DNA from: Pseudomonadota bacterium
GTDB lineage: Bacteria > Pseudomonadota > Alphaproteobacteria > Rhizobiales > Xanthobacteraceae
NCBI GenBank assembly: GCA_023432885.1
Contig: JAEZEU010000530.1
Coordinates: forward strand, 1 to 9,920
Length of the DNA stretch: 9,920 nt
Reading direction: 5' to 3'
Positions within the stretch are counted from its first letter, which is position 1, and each line of letters begins with the position of its first letter. Below are positions 1-6,297 of the stretch, one piece after another. The notes below the pieces were generated by a model. That model saw nothing but the letters and a program-made list of their open reading frames with translations. It was not told the DNA's origin and searched no databases. The position numbers and the translations under genes are program-made.

Positions 1-78
1 TGTCCCGGCCATCCACGTCTTTCTTCTGCGGCGCAACTTTAAAGACGTGGATGCCCGGGACAAGCCCGGGCATGACGA
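1..78. repeat. Palindromic intergenic repeat, cut by the window edge
   Basis: Positions 1-22 and 41-62 are inverted copies of each other with one mismatch, around an 18-nt spacer. A second, competing hairpin is formed by 51-59 and 65-73 (ATGCCCGGG and its reverse complement). The sequence continues as CCCGGGCATGACG to about 78. Nested GC-rich palindromes like this are typical of intergenic repeats in Bradyrhizobium genomes (recalled, not searched). The element probably begins before the window, so its full length is unknown. Confidence 0.7.
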
Positions 79-318
79 AAGTGGTGCGGCATTCCGCAGG
101 ACACAGAGCTACGATGTGCCGACGTCACGTCCAGGCCCTTGGATGACGGGAACGGTGCCACGCGCCCTTACCCACCTCAGGTCCGGCGCATTGCAAGTGA
201 GTAATAAATTGATCTCGCTCAAAGTGCCGCGCCGGTTGCTGCGGGAGAGTTCTTAGAAGCGTTCGAAGGCCGGCATTTGGTCGACGCAATTCGCTCGTCA
301 GCAAACGAGGAAACTCCC

Positions 319-753
319 ATGAAGAAAGCCGTTCGCGTTTTGGGAATTACGATATCCGCTCTCACGCTGGCATATGGCAGCATCGCTGCAATGGCGCAGT
401 CCCAGCCGGACCAACAGACTCATTCCCATGGCACGGATCAGGGAAGCGGCGGTACGACGACAGGGCAGGGCGACATGATGCCCGGAGGCATGATGGGTCG
501 CGGCATGATGGGCCGCGGGATGATGGGAGGCGGAGGCGGAATGATGGGGGGTGCGATGGGGCCTCCCATGATGTTCCGCATGATGTTCGCCCTGATGGAT
601 GACGGCGACGGGAAAATCTCGTTGCAGGAGTTTCAGGCGGCGCATGAGCGGATTTTCAAGGCCATGGACAGCAACAAGGATGGCCAGGTGACGCTGGAGG
701 AGATGCAGGCGTTCATGCACGGGCAGCCTGCGAAGTCGGCCGCGCAGCAGTAA
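319..753 (+). CDS. Exported Met-rich EF-hand protein
   Basis: The protein has 144 residues. An N-terminal signal peptide (MKK, then a hydrophobic run to about residue 24) probably ends near AMA-Q (26/27), so the mature protein should be periplasmic. Residues 53-89 are rich in Gly and paired Met (repeated GMMGRG units). Such MxxM-type runs can bind Cu(I) or other soft metals in known proteins, but that is inference here. A C-terminal EF-hand pair follows. Loop 2 (117-128, DSNKDGQVTLEE) is canonical. Loop 1 (about 93-104) has Met where the first Asp is expected, so it appears one residue short. The ATG at 319 is chosen because it starts the signal peptide and has GAGGA just upstream at 307-311; an in-frame TTG at 277 would bury the signal. 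The gene stands alone, convergent with the synthetase downstream. Its function is probably Ca2+ or metal binding; the partner is unknown. Confidence 0.85.
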   Translation: MKKAVRVLGITISALTLAYGSIAAMAQSQPDQQTHSHGTDQGSGGTTTGQGDMMPGGMMGRGMMGRGMMGGGGGMMGGAMGPPMMFRMMFALMDDGDGKISLQEFQAAHERIFKAMDSNKDGQVTLEEMQAFMHGQPAKSAAQQ

Positions 754-802
754 TGTTCGCCTGACAGCCGCTCAGCGCGACGGCTTCAGCCAGCGGCATT
801 CG

Positions 803-879
803 GTAGGGTGGGCAGAGCGAAGCGTGCTCACCATCGCAGAGTGTAAATGGTGGGCACGCTTGCGCTTTGCCCACCCTAC
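803..879. repeat. Long inverted repeat between convergent genes
   Basis: The arms 803-834 and 847-879 are near-perfect inverted copies (about 32 nt, with one indel and a few mismatches, ends GTAGGGTGGGCA and TGCCCACCCTAC) around a 12-nt loop. It lies in the 134-bp gap between the stop of the EF-hand gene and the stop of the minus-strand synthetase. RNA from either strand would fold into a very stable hairpin, so it could end or protect transcripts from both genes. There is no clear T-run, so it is called a repeat rather than a terminator. Elements beginning GTAGGGTGGGCA are familiar dispersed repeats in rhizobial genomes (recalled). Confidence 0.8.
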
Positions 880-887
880 AAATCAGG

Positions 888-2426
888 CTACGCCTTCGCC
901 GGCTTCGGCCAGTACTTGTCGCGCAGATGCCGCTTCACCAGTTTTCCGGTGGGCGTGCGCGGCAGCTCTGGCTCGAAGTCGATGCTCTTCGGGCATTTGA
1001 TCGGCGACAGATGCTTGCGGCAGAACACGATCAGTTCGGCTTCTAGCTCCTTGCCGGCCTTGGTCATGTCGTGCGGCTCCACCACGGCCTTGACCTCTTC
1101 GCCCATCTCCTCGTTCGGAACGCCGAACACGGCGACGTCGGAGACGGCGGGATGAGTGATCAGCACGTCCTCGGTCTCCTGCGGATAGATGTTCACGCCG
1201 CCGGAGATGATCATGTAGCTCTTGCGGTCGGTGAGGTAGAGAAAGCCTTCCGCATCGAGATAGCCGACGTCGCCGAGCGTCGACCAGCCCTTGTCGTTGT
1301 AGGCCTTGCGCGTCTTGTCGGGGTCGTTGTGATAGGTGAACACGGGTGCGTCGGCGAAATAGACCGTGCCGATTTCGCCAACCGGCCGCTCCTCGTCGTT
1401 CTCGTCGAGGATCTTTACCTTGCCGACCACGGCGCGGCCGACGGTGCCGCGGTGCGTCAGCCATTGCTGCGAGGTCGAGACCGTGACGCCGTTGCCTTCG
1501 GAGCCGGCGTAGTACTCGATAAGGATCGGCCCCCACCATTCGATCATTTTGGCTTTCACGTCGACCGGGCAGGGGGCGGCGGCGTGGATCGCGCCCTTCA
1601 GCGTCGAGACGTTGTAGCGGGTGCGCACCTCGTCGGGCAGCTTGAGCATGCGCACGAACATGGTCGGCACCAGCTGCGACTGCGTCACCTTGTATTTCTC
1701 GACCAGCTTCAGGAATTCCTCGGCATCGAAATGCTCCATGATGACGGAGGTCCCGCCGAGGATCGTCGCCATCATGTTGAAGCGCAGCGGAGCTGCATGA
1801 TAGAGCGGCGCCGGCGACAGATAGATGCTGTCGGCGTTCATGCCGCACATGTCGGCGCAGAGGACCTTCAGGAATGGGTTGGGCACATCGATCCGGTTGC
1901 CCTCAAAGTCCTTCTTGATGCCCTTCGGCCGGCCGGTGGTGCCGGAAGAATAGAGCATGTCATAGCCGGCGACTTCGTCCGCGATCGGCGTCTTCGGCTG
2001 TGCTGCGGCCTCCTTGTCGTAGGAGCGGAAGCCGGGCTCGGGCTCGTCCACCATGTAGAGCAGGGGCCCGTTCGCCTGGCCGACGAGGCCCTTCACCTGC
2101 TCGTAGCATTTCGGCGTGGTGATGAAGACCTTTGCGCCGCAATCCTTGACGATGTAGTCGATCTCGTCCTTGGTCAGATAGCGGCTGATCGCCGTGTAAT
2201 AGAGACCAGAGCGCTGCGCCGCCCAGCAGATTTCCATGAAGGCGAGGCGGTTTTCCATCAATAGGGCGATATGGTCGCCGGCCTTGAACCCCAGCGAGCG
2301 GAACAGGTGCGCGCCCTGGTTGGAGAGTTCGTCGAGTTCGCGATAGGTAATCGCCTTGCCCGTGCCCGCCATCTGGTAGGCGATCTTGTTCGGATTGGTG
2401 CGGGCGTGGACGGTCGGGTGGGTCAT
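888..2426 (-). CDS. Acyl-CoA synthetase (ANL superfamily, FadD-like)
   Basis: This 512-residue adenylate-forming enzyme should activate a carboxylic acid to its CoA thioester using ATP, in the cytosol. The motifs are in order: the phosphate-binding loop YSSGTTGRPKG (159-169), the A5 motif YAGSEGNG (306-313), LGDVGYLDAEGFLYLTDR (384-401) with the A7 Asp and hinge region, GGVNIYPQETE (409-419), and the C-terminal TPTGK with the catalytic Lys at about 495. The length is normal for short, bacterial FadD-type ligases. The start is the ATG at 2426, with GAGGAAA (2432-2438) upstream. The frame stays open further upstream, but that part would overlap the thiolase gene and is basic, shadow-like sequence. 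It lies 77 bp after the thiolase on the same strand and is probably co-transcribed. The acyl substrate cannot be told from sequence; aliphatic, aryl and steroid-type acids are all possible for this family. Confidence 0.92.
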   Translation of the reverse strand: MTHPTVHARTNPNKIAYQMAGTGKAITYRELDELSNQGAHLFRSLGFKAGDHIALLMENRLAFMEICWAAQRSGLYYTAISRYLTKDEIDYIVKDCGAKVFITTPKCYEQVKGLVGQANGPLLYMVDEPEPGFRSYDKEAAAQPKTPIADEVAGYDMLYSSGTTGRPKGIKKDFEGNRIDVPNPFLKVLCADMCGMNADSIYLSPAPLYHAAPLRFNMMATILGGTSVIMEHFDAEEFLKLVEKYKVTQSQLVPTMFVRMLKLPDEVRTRYNVSTLKGAIHAAAPCPVDVKAKMIEWWGPILIEYYAGSEGNGVTVSTSQQWLTHRGTVGRAVVGKVKILDENDEERPVGEIGTVYFADAPVFTYHNDPDKTRKAYNDKGWSTLGDVGYLDAEGFLYLTDRKSYMIISGGVNIYPQETEDVLITHPAVSDVAVFGVPNEEMGEEVKAVVEPHDMTKAGKELEAELIVFCRKHLSPIKCPKSIDFEPELPRTPTGKLVKRHLRDKYWPKPAKA

Positions 2427-2448
2427 GGGTGTTTCCTCAACATGAAAA

Positions 2449-2480
2449 TGGCGAGCAGGAAGCGCACCTCCTGCTCGCCA
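2449..2480 (-). terminator. Stem-loop with short T-run between thiolase and synthetase
   Basis: A perfect 12-bp stem (2449-2460 with 2469-2480, TGGCGAGCAGGA and its complement) closes an 8-nt loop. Read on the minus strand, the stem is followed directly by TTTT and then, within about 10 nt, by the synthetase ribosome binding site. The T-run is short, so full termination is unlikely. Partial termination, attenuation or protection of the thiolase mRNA end are all possible. The stem is seen directly; its role is inference. Confidence 0.45.
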
Positions 2481-2503
2481 GTCGCCATTGGCTTTTCTTG
2501 TTT

Positions 2504-3676
2504 TTACAGCCGCTCGACGATGGTGACGTTGGCCATGCCGCCGCCTTCGCACATGGTTTGCAAGCCGTAGCGCTTGCCGCGCTGCTGCAGGGCGTTGACC
2601 AGCGTGGTCATCAGCTTGGTGCCGGAGCCGCCGAGGGGATGGCCGAGCGCGATGGCGCCGCCATTGACGTTCAGCCGCGCCGGATCGGCGCCGGTGGTCT
2701 TGAGCCATGCGGTCGGCACCGAGGCAAAGGCCTCGTTGACCTCGAACAGGTCGATGTCGCCGATCTTCATGCCGGCCTTCTCCAGCGCGCGCTTGGTGGC
2801 GGGCAGCGGCGCCTCCAGCATGATGACGGGATCGCCGCCCATCATGGTCATGTGGTGGATGCGCGCCATCGGCTTGACGCCGAGCTGCTTGAGGCCCTTC
2901 TCGTTGACGACCATGACGCCCGAGGCGCCGTCGCAGATCTGGCTGGCGCTGGCGGCGGTGAGCTTGCCGCCTTCCGCAATCAGCTTTACGCCCTTGATGC
3001 CCTCGATGGTGGCATCGAAGCGGATGCCCTCGTCGATGTGGTGGGTGTCGGTCGACCCGTCGGCGCGGGTGATCTGCACCGGCACGATTTCGTTCTTGAA
3101 GGCGCCGGCCTGGGTCGCCGCAATCGCGCGCTGGTGGCTCTGGTAGGAGTATTCGTCGAGCTCATCCTTGGAGAGTCCGTATTTCTCCGCCATCATCTCC
3201 GCGCCGGTGAACTGGCTGAACACGATGTTCGGATACTTCTTCTCGATGCCGGGGCTCTTGTAGTGGCCGAAGCCGTTCTTGGCGGGCAGCGAGGAGGCGA
3301 GACCCATCGGCACGCGGGTCATCGATTCCACGCCGGCGGCGATCACGATGTCCATGGTGCCGCTCATCACGGCTTGCGCCGCGAAATGCAGCGCCTGCTG
3401 CGAGGAGCCGCACTGGCGGTCGATCGAGGTGCCCGGAACGCTTTCGGGGAGCTTCGAGGCCATGATGGCGTTGCGCGCGATGTTGTTGGACTGCTCGCCC
3501 GCCTGCATCACGCAGCCCATGATGACGTCCTCGATTTGAGCGGGGTCGGCACCGGTGCGCTCGACGAGCGAGTCCAGCACTTGCGCGGCGAGATCAGCCG
3601 GATGCCAGCCGGCCAGGCGGCCTCCCTTGCGGCCGCCCGCGGTACGGGCGGTGGCGACGATAAAGGCCTCGGCCAT
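2504..3676 (-). CDS. Thiolase (acetyl-CoA acyltransferase family)
   Basis: This 390-residue, full-length thiolase should cleave a 3-ketoacyl-CoA with CoA to give acetyl-CoA and a shortened acyl-CoA. All family landmarks are present: the nucleophilic Cys in DRQCGSSQQA (C89), NEAF (314-317), the base His in GGAIALGHPLGGSG (H346), and the second Cys in MCEGGGMANV (C376). The N-terminal ARTAGGRKGGRL also fits. The ATG at 3676 is preferred over one at 3706 because GGGAGA sits just upstream of it; the longer version adds ten unconserved-looking residues. It is the first gene of a minus-strand pair with the acyl-CoA synthetase, driven by the promoter at 3719-3747 and divergent from the TetR gene. 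In this context a degradative role as the last step of beta-oxidation is more likely than biosynthetic acetoacetyl-CoA formation, though the family alone does not decide this. Confidence 0.93.
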   Translation of the reverse strand: MAEAFIVATARTAGGRKGGRLAGWHPADLAAQVLDSLVERTGADPAQIEDVIMGCVMQAGEQSNNIARNAIMASKLPESVPGTSIDRQCGSSQQALHFAAQAVMSGTMDIVIAAGVESMTRVPMGLASSLPAKNGFGHYKSPGIEKKYPNIVFSQFTGAEMMAEKYGLSKDELDEYSYQSHQRAIAATQAGAFKNEIVPVQITRADGSTDTHHIDEGIRFDATIEGIKGVKLIAEGGKLTAASASQICDGASGVMVVNEKGLKQLGVKPMARIHHMTMMGGDPVIMLEAPLPATKRALEKAGMKIGDIDLFEVNEAFASVPTAWLKTTGADPARLNVNGGAIALGHPLGGSGTKLMTTLVNALQQRGKRYGLQTMCEGGGMANVTIVERL

Positions 3677-3718
3677 GACTGATCTCCCTGATTGTTCTCG
3701 TTTCAAATGATGGCGCGG

Positions 3719-3747
3719 ATTTAAGAGGTCGCGCCGGCCTTAGTCAA
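3719..3747 (-). promoter_or_regulatory. Predicted sigma-70-type promoter for the thiolase-synthetase pair
   Basis: On the minus strand TTGACT (3747-3742) is followed after exactly 17 bp by TTAAAT (3724-3719). Both are close to the TTGACA and TATAAT consensus, which is notable in such GC-rich DNA. Transcription would start near 3711, leaving a leader of about 35 nt before the thiolase ATG. The -35 box lies inside the 3742-3761 palindrome. Confidence 0.6.
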
Positions 3748-3761
3748 TCGATCAATTAACT
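3742..3761. promoter_or_regulatory. Candidate TetR-type operator (20-bp imperfect palindrome)
   Basis: The 20 bp fit the two-fold symmetric pattern AGTYAATYGA and its complement. Eight of ten base-pair positions are exactly symmetric, and the two mismatches are transitions. The site covers the -35 box of the thiolase promoter and lies upstream of the TetR gene, where self-regulating TetR-family repressors usually bind. The symmetry is seen directly; binding by the neighbouring regulator is inference. Confidence 0.55.
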
Positions 3762-3827
3762 CTTGAGTGCGACCCGGTCATGCGCTTATGTGCGGTCCCG
3801 ATGTCAGCCGGAACAGGCAGGACCGCG

Positions 3828-4493
3828 TTGAATACCAGCGTACCGACGAAGCTTCAGGCCGGCAAAAATCCCACCGCCGAAAAACTGCTGGTCGCGGCAA
3901 GCGAACTGATGATCGAGCGTGCCTCGATCGACGTGTCGCTGTCGGACATTGCGCAAAAATCCGGCGTCAACGCCGCGCTCGTCAAATATCATTTCGGCAA
4001 CAAGGACGGGCTTTTGCTGGCGCTGCTTGCGCGCGATGCGGCGACCGAAATGTCCCAGCTGGAATATCTCCTGGCGCAGAAGATCACGCCGACGGCAAAG
4101 CTGCGCCTGCACATTGGCGGCATCATCCGCGCCTATCACCAGTTCCCCTACATGAACCGGCTGATCCATTACCTGCTGCACGAAAGCACGCAGGAGGCGG
4201 CCGACGAGGTATCGAAGTTCTTCGTGGCGCCGCTACTGGACTTTCATCGCCGCCTGCTCGCCGAAGGCGTGAGGACCGGCGAGTTCCGCAAGGTCGATCC
4301 GGTCTTGTTCTACACCAGCCTGATCGGCGCCTGCGATCACCTGTTCTTCGGCCGCCATGCGATGTCGCGCGCGGTCGGCGTCGGTCCGGTGACCGAGGAA
4401 GTCTGCCGCGAATACATCAAGCACATGGAAGCGCTGATCTTCGGCGGCATGCTCGCGCCGGGCAACGAGAACGCGCCCGCAGCGGCCGGATAG
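3828..4493 (+). CDS. TetR/AcrR-family transcriptional regulator
   Basis: This DNA-binding repressor of the TetR family is about 221 residues from the chosen start. The N-terminal helix-turn-helix is clear: LSDIAQKSGVNAALVKYHFG followed by NKDGLLLALL (about residues 38-67). The rest is an all-helical ligand and dimer domain ending in a low-complexity GNENAPAAAG tail. Start choice: the TTG at 3828 has AGGA five bases upstream and leaves a normal short arm before helix 1. In-frame ATGs at 3780 and 3801 lack a visible ribosome binding site and would add 16 or 9 residues, but they remain possible. It sits at the divergence point of the beta-oxidation genes, 49 bp before the SDR, so it probably controls both arms through the palindrome at 3742-3761. 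The ligand is likely an acyl- or aryl-CoA intermediate, by analogy with other catabolic TetR regulators. Confidence 0.88.
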   Translation: MNTSVPTKLQAGKNPTAEKLLVAASELMIERASIDVSLSDIAQKSGVNAALVKYHFGNKDGLLLALLARDAATEMSQLEYLLAQKITPTAKLRLHIGGIIRAYHQFPYMNRLIHYLLHESTQEAADEVSKFFVAPLLDFHRRLLAEGVRTGEFRKVDPVLFYTSLIGACDHLFFGRHAMSRAVGVGPVTEEVCREYIKHMEALIFGGMLAPGNENAPAAAG

Positions 4494-4542
4494 TTTCGCA
4501 AGTCAAGTCCAGAGAAGAAACGCCCAAGGAAAGGTAGTTACG

Positions 4543-5301
4543 ATGCAGTTGAAAGACGTTGCCGTTATCATCACCGGCGGTGGCTCCGGCCTCGGGGCCG
4601 CCACCGCGCGCGCCATGGCGGCCAAGGGCGCCAAGGTCGGCGTGCTCGACCAGAACAAGGAGAACGCCGAGAAGGTCGCGGCAGAGGTAAAGGGCGTGGC
4701 CCTTCATGCCGACGTTACCGACGAGGAAGCGATGAAGGCCGCCATCGCCAAGGCCGAGGCGGCCCATGGCGTGGCGCGCGTGCTGATGAACTGCGCCGGC
4801 ATCGGCGGTTCGCAGCGCGTGGTCGGCAAGGACGGCGTCTATCCGCTCGCCAAGTTCGTCCGCATCATCAACGTCAACCTGATCGGCACCTTCAACGCGC
4901 TCCGCCTGTTCGCCGAGCGGCTGGCGACTGCTGCACCGATCGGCGAGGAGCGCGGCGTCATCATCAACACCGCGTCGGTCGCCGCCTATGAAGGCCAGAT
5001 CGGCCAGATCGCCTATTCGGCTTCCAAGGGCGGCATCGTCGGCCTGACGCTGCCTGCGGCGCGCGACCTCGCCAGCCTCAAGATCCGCGTCAACACCATT
5101 GCGCCCGGCATCTTCTTCACCCCGCTGCTGATGGGGCTGAACGAGGAGGCACGCAAGAGCCTCGGCGCCCAGGTGCCGCATCCGGCCCGCCTCGGCGAGC
5201 CCGACGAATATGGCGCGCTCGCGGTGCACATCGTCGAGAATGCGATGCTCAACGGCGAGACCATCCGGCTCGACGGCGCGATCCGCATGGCGCCGCGGTA
5301 A
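4543..5301 (+). CDS. SDR-family 3-hydroxyacyl-CoA dehydrogenase, HSD17B10-like
   Basis: This 252-residue short-chain dehydrogenase contains the NAD-binding TGGGSGLG (11-18), NCAG (83-86), the active-site Asn in NVNLIGTFN (near 112), Ser145 in INTASVAAYEGQ, and Tyr158/Lys162 in YSASKGG. The C-terminal half (VIINTASVAAYEGQ, YSASKGGIVG, LNGETIRLDGAIRM) closely follows, from memory, human HSD17B10, the mitochondrial type II 3-hydroxyacyl-CoA dehydrogenase. That makes NAD-dependent oxidation of a 3-hydroxyacyl-CoA to the 3-keto form the best call, and it supplies the step just before the thiolase. HSD10 also oxidises steroids and branched acyl-CoAs, so the substrate stays open. The ATG at 4543 has a strong AAGGAAAGG (4526-4534) upstream. 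It is the first enzyme gene after the regulator and is followed by a 145-bp gap filled by a palindromic repeat. Confidence 0.9.
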   Translation: MQLKDVAVIITGGGSGLGAATARAMAAKGAKVGVLDQNKENAEKVAAEVKGVALHADVTDEEAMKAAIAKAEAAHGVARVLMNCAGIGGSQRVVGKDGVYPLAKFVRIINVNLIGTFNALRLFAERLATAAPIGEERGVIINTASVAAYEGQIGQIAYSASKGGIVGLTLPAARDLASLKIRVNTIAPGIFFTPLLMGLNEEARKSLGAQVPHPARLGEPDEYGALAVHIVENAMLNGETIRLDGAIRMAPR

Positions 5302-5305
5302 CGGT

Positions 5306-5423
5306 GTCGTCCCGGCGAACGCCGGGACCCATACGCCGCGGCGTCTCTTGAGGCACTCTGGTCGACGCTGCGTCGTAACAACAACGCGCTGTGGTTATGG
5401 GTCCCGGCGTTCGCCGGGACGAC
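5306..5423. repeat. Palindromic intergenic element with perfect 28-bp arms
   Basis: Positions 5306-5333 and 5396-5423 are exact inverted copies of 28 bp around a 62-bp centre. Each arm contains a smaller GC-rich near-palindrome (CCCGGCGAACGCCGGG). The element fills nearly the whole gap between the SDR stop and the ribosome binding site of the next gene. Elements with these arms are typical dispersed repeats of Bradyrhizobium (recalled). No coding capacity was found. Confidence 0.85.
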
Positions 5424-5446
5424 GGGTGATAGGGAGGGAGCGCCTC

Positions 5447-6256
5447 GTGTCTCAACCGCTGCTGATCGAACACCATGACGGCGTCGACCGGGTGACGCTC
5501 AATCGCCCGGACAGCCTCAATGCGCTCGATCCCGGCCTCATCGATGCCCTCAACGCTTATTTCCAGGGCTTGCTGCGCAACCGGGATACCCGTGTCGTGG
5601 TGCTGAAGGGCGCGGGCGCCTCGTTCTGCGCCGGGCTCGATCTCAAGCACGCGATGAAGCGGCGCGCCGGGCAGCAGGAGCCGCCGGGCGTGACCGAAAG
5701 CCTCGATTCGCAGCGGCGCATCGCCGACATCGTGATGCTGATGCGGCGCTGTCCGCAGCCGATCATCGCGCTGATCCAGGGCGCGGCGGCCGGCGGCGGC
5801 TTTGCCCTGGCGCTGGCCTCCGACATCCGCATCGCCGCGAAGAATGCGCGGATGAACTGCGCCTTCATCAAGCTGGGCCTGGGCGGATGCGACATCGGCA
5901 CCAGCTATTTCCTGCCGCGCCTCGTCGGCGTGTCGGTGGCGTCGGAACTGATCCTGACCGGCCGCTTCATCGGCGCCGAGCGCGCGCTGGCGGTCGGGCT
6001 GGTCTCGGAACTCGTCGAGGATGCCGAAGCGCTCGATGCGGCGGCCGAGCCCTATGTCGATGCGATGCTGACGGCCTCGCCCGTGGGCCTGAGGCTCTCG
6101 AAGGAATGCCTCAACATGGCCGTCGATGCCGGCTCGCTCGAGGCCGTTATCGCGATGGAAGACCGCAACCAGGTGCTGTGCAGCCGTTCCGAGGATTTCA
6201 ATGAAGGCATCAGGGCCTTCCTCGAAAAGCGAAAGCCTGTCTATATCAGGCGCTGA
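5447..6256 (+). CDS. Crotonase-family protein (enoyl-CoA hydratase/isomerase fold)
   Basis: This is a full-length 269-residue crotonase. Oxyanion-hole segments are present: FCAGLDL (60-66) and GAAAGGGFALALASD (112-126). In the cluster it would hydrate a 2-enoyl-CoA before the SDR step. However, the two glutamates used by classical hydratases (rat mitochondrial E144 and E164) appear to be Ala120 and Phe140 by hand alignment. An Asp (149, in GGCDIGTSYFLPRL) sits where dienoyl-CoA isomerase and 4-chlorobenzoyl-CoA dehalogenase carry a catalytic Asp. The exact reaction is therefore uncertain: hydratase, isomerase and another CoA-thioester reaction are all open. The start is the GTG at 5447, with a strong AGGGAGGGAG (5431-5440) six bases upstream. 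The frame is open further up, but an earlier ATG at 5210 would lie inside the SDR gene and read through the repeat. The next gene follows after 41 bp. Confidence 0.9.
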   Translation: MSQPLLIEHHDGVDRVTLNRPDSLNALDPGLIDALNAYFQGLLRNRDTRVVVLKGAGASFCAGLDLKHAMKRRAGQQEPPGVTESLDSQRRIADIVMLMRRCPQPIIALIQGAAAGGGFALALASDIRIAAKNARMNCAFIKLGLGGCDIGTSYFLPRLVGVSVASELILTGRFIGAERALAVGLVSELVEDAEALDAAAEPYVDAMLTASPVGLRLSKECLNMAVDAGSLEAVIAMEDRNQVLCSRSEDFNEGIRAFLEKRKPVYIRR

Positions 6257-6297
6257 CAACAATAACGGATAAGAAAAATAATTCCGGGAGACGCAAA

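Noticed and set aside
47..256. Open frame of 69 codons on the plus strand before the EF-hand gene
   Set aside because: It starts inside the palindromic repeat, has no recognisable protein features or ribosome binding site, and reads as Arg/Pro-rich chance sequence.
803..879. Insertion sequence or CRISPR-like repeat
   Set aside because: It is a single inverted pair with a 12-nt loop, without transposase or regularly spaced direct repeats.
1071..3682. Long plus-strand open frames opposite the synthetase and thiolase
   Set aside because: They are high-GC shadows of the two minus-strand genes, which carry complete catalytic motifs.
5210..5446. Longer N-terminus for the crotonase from an ATG at 5210
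   Set aside because: It would overlap the SDR gene and translate the palindromic element; the GTG at 5447 has a strong ribosome binding site and matches the family N-terminus.
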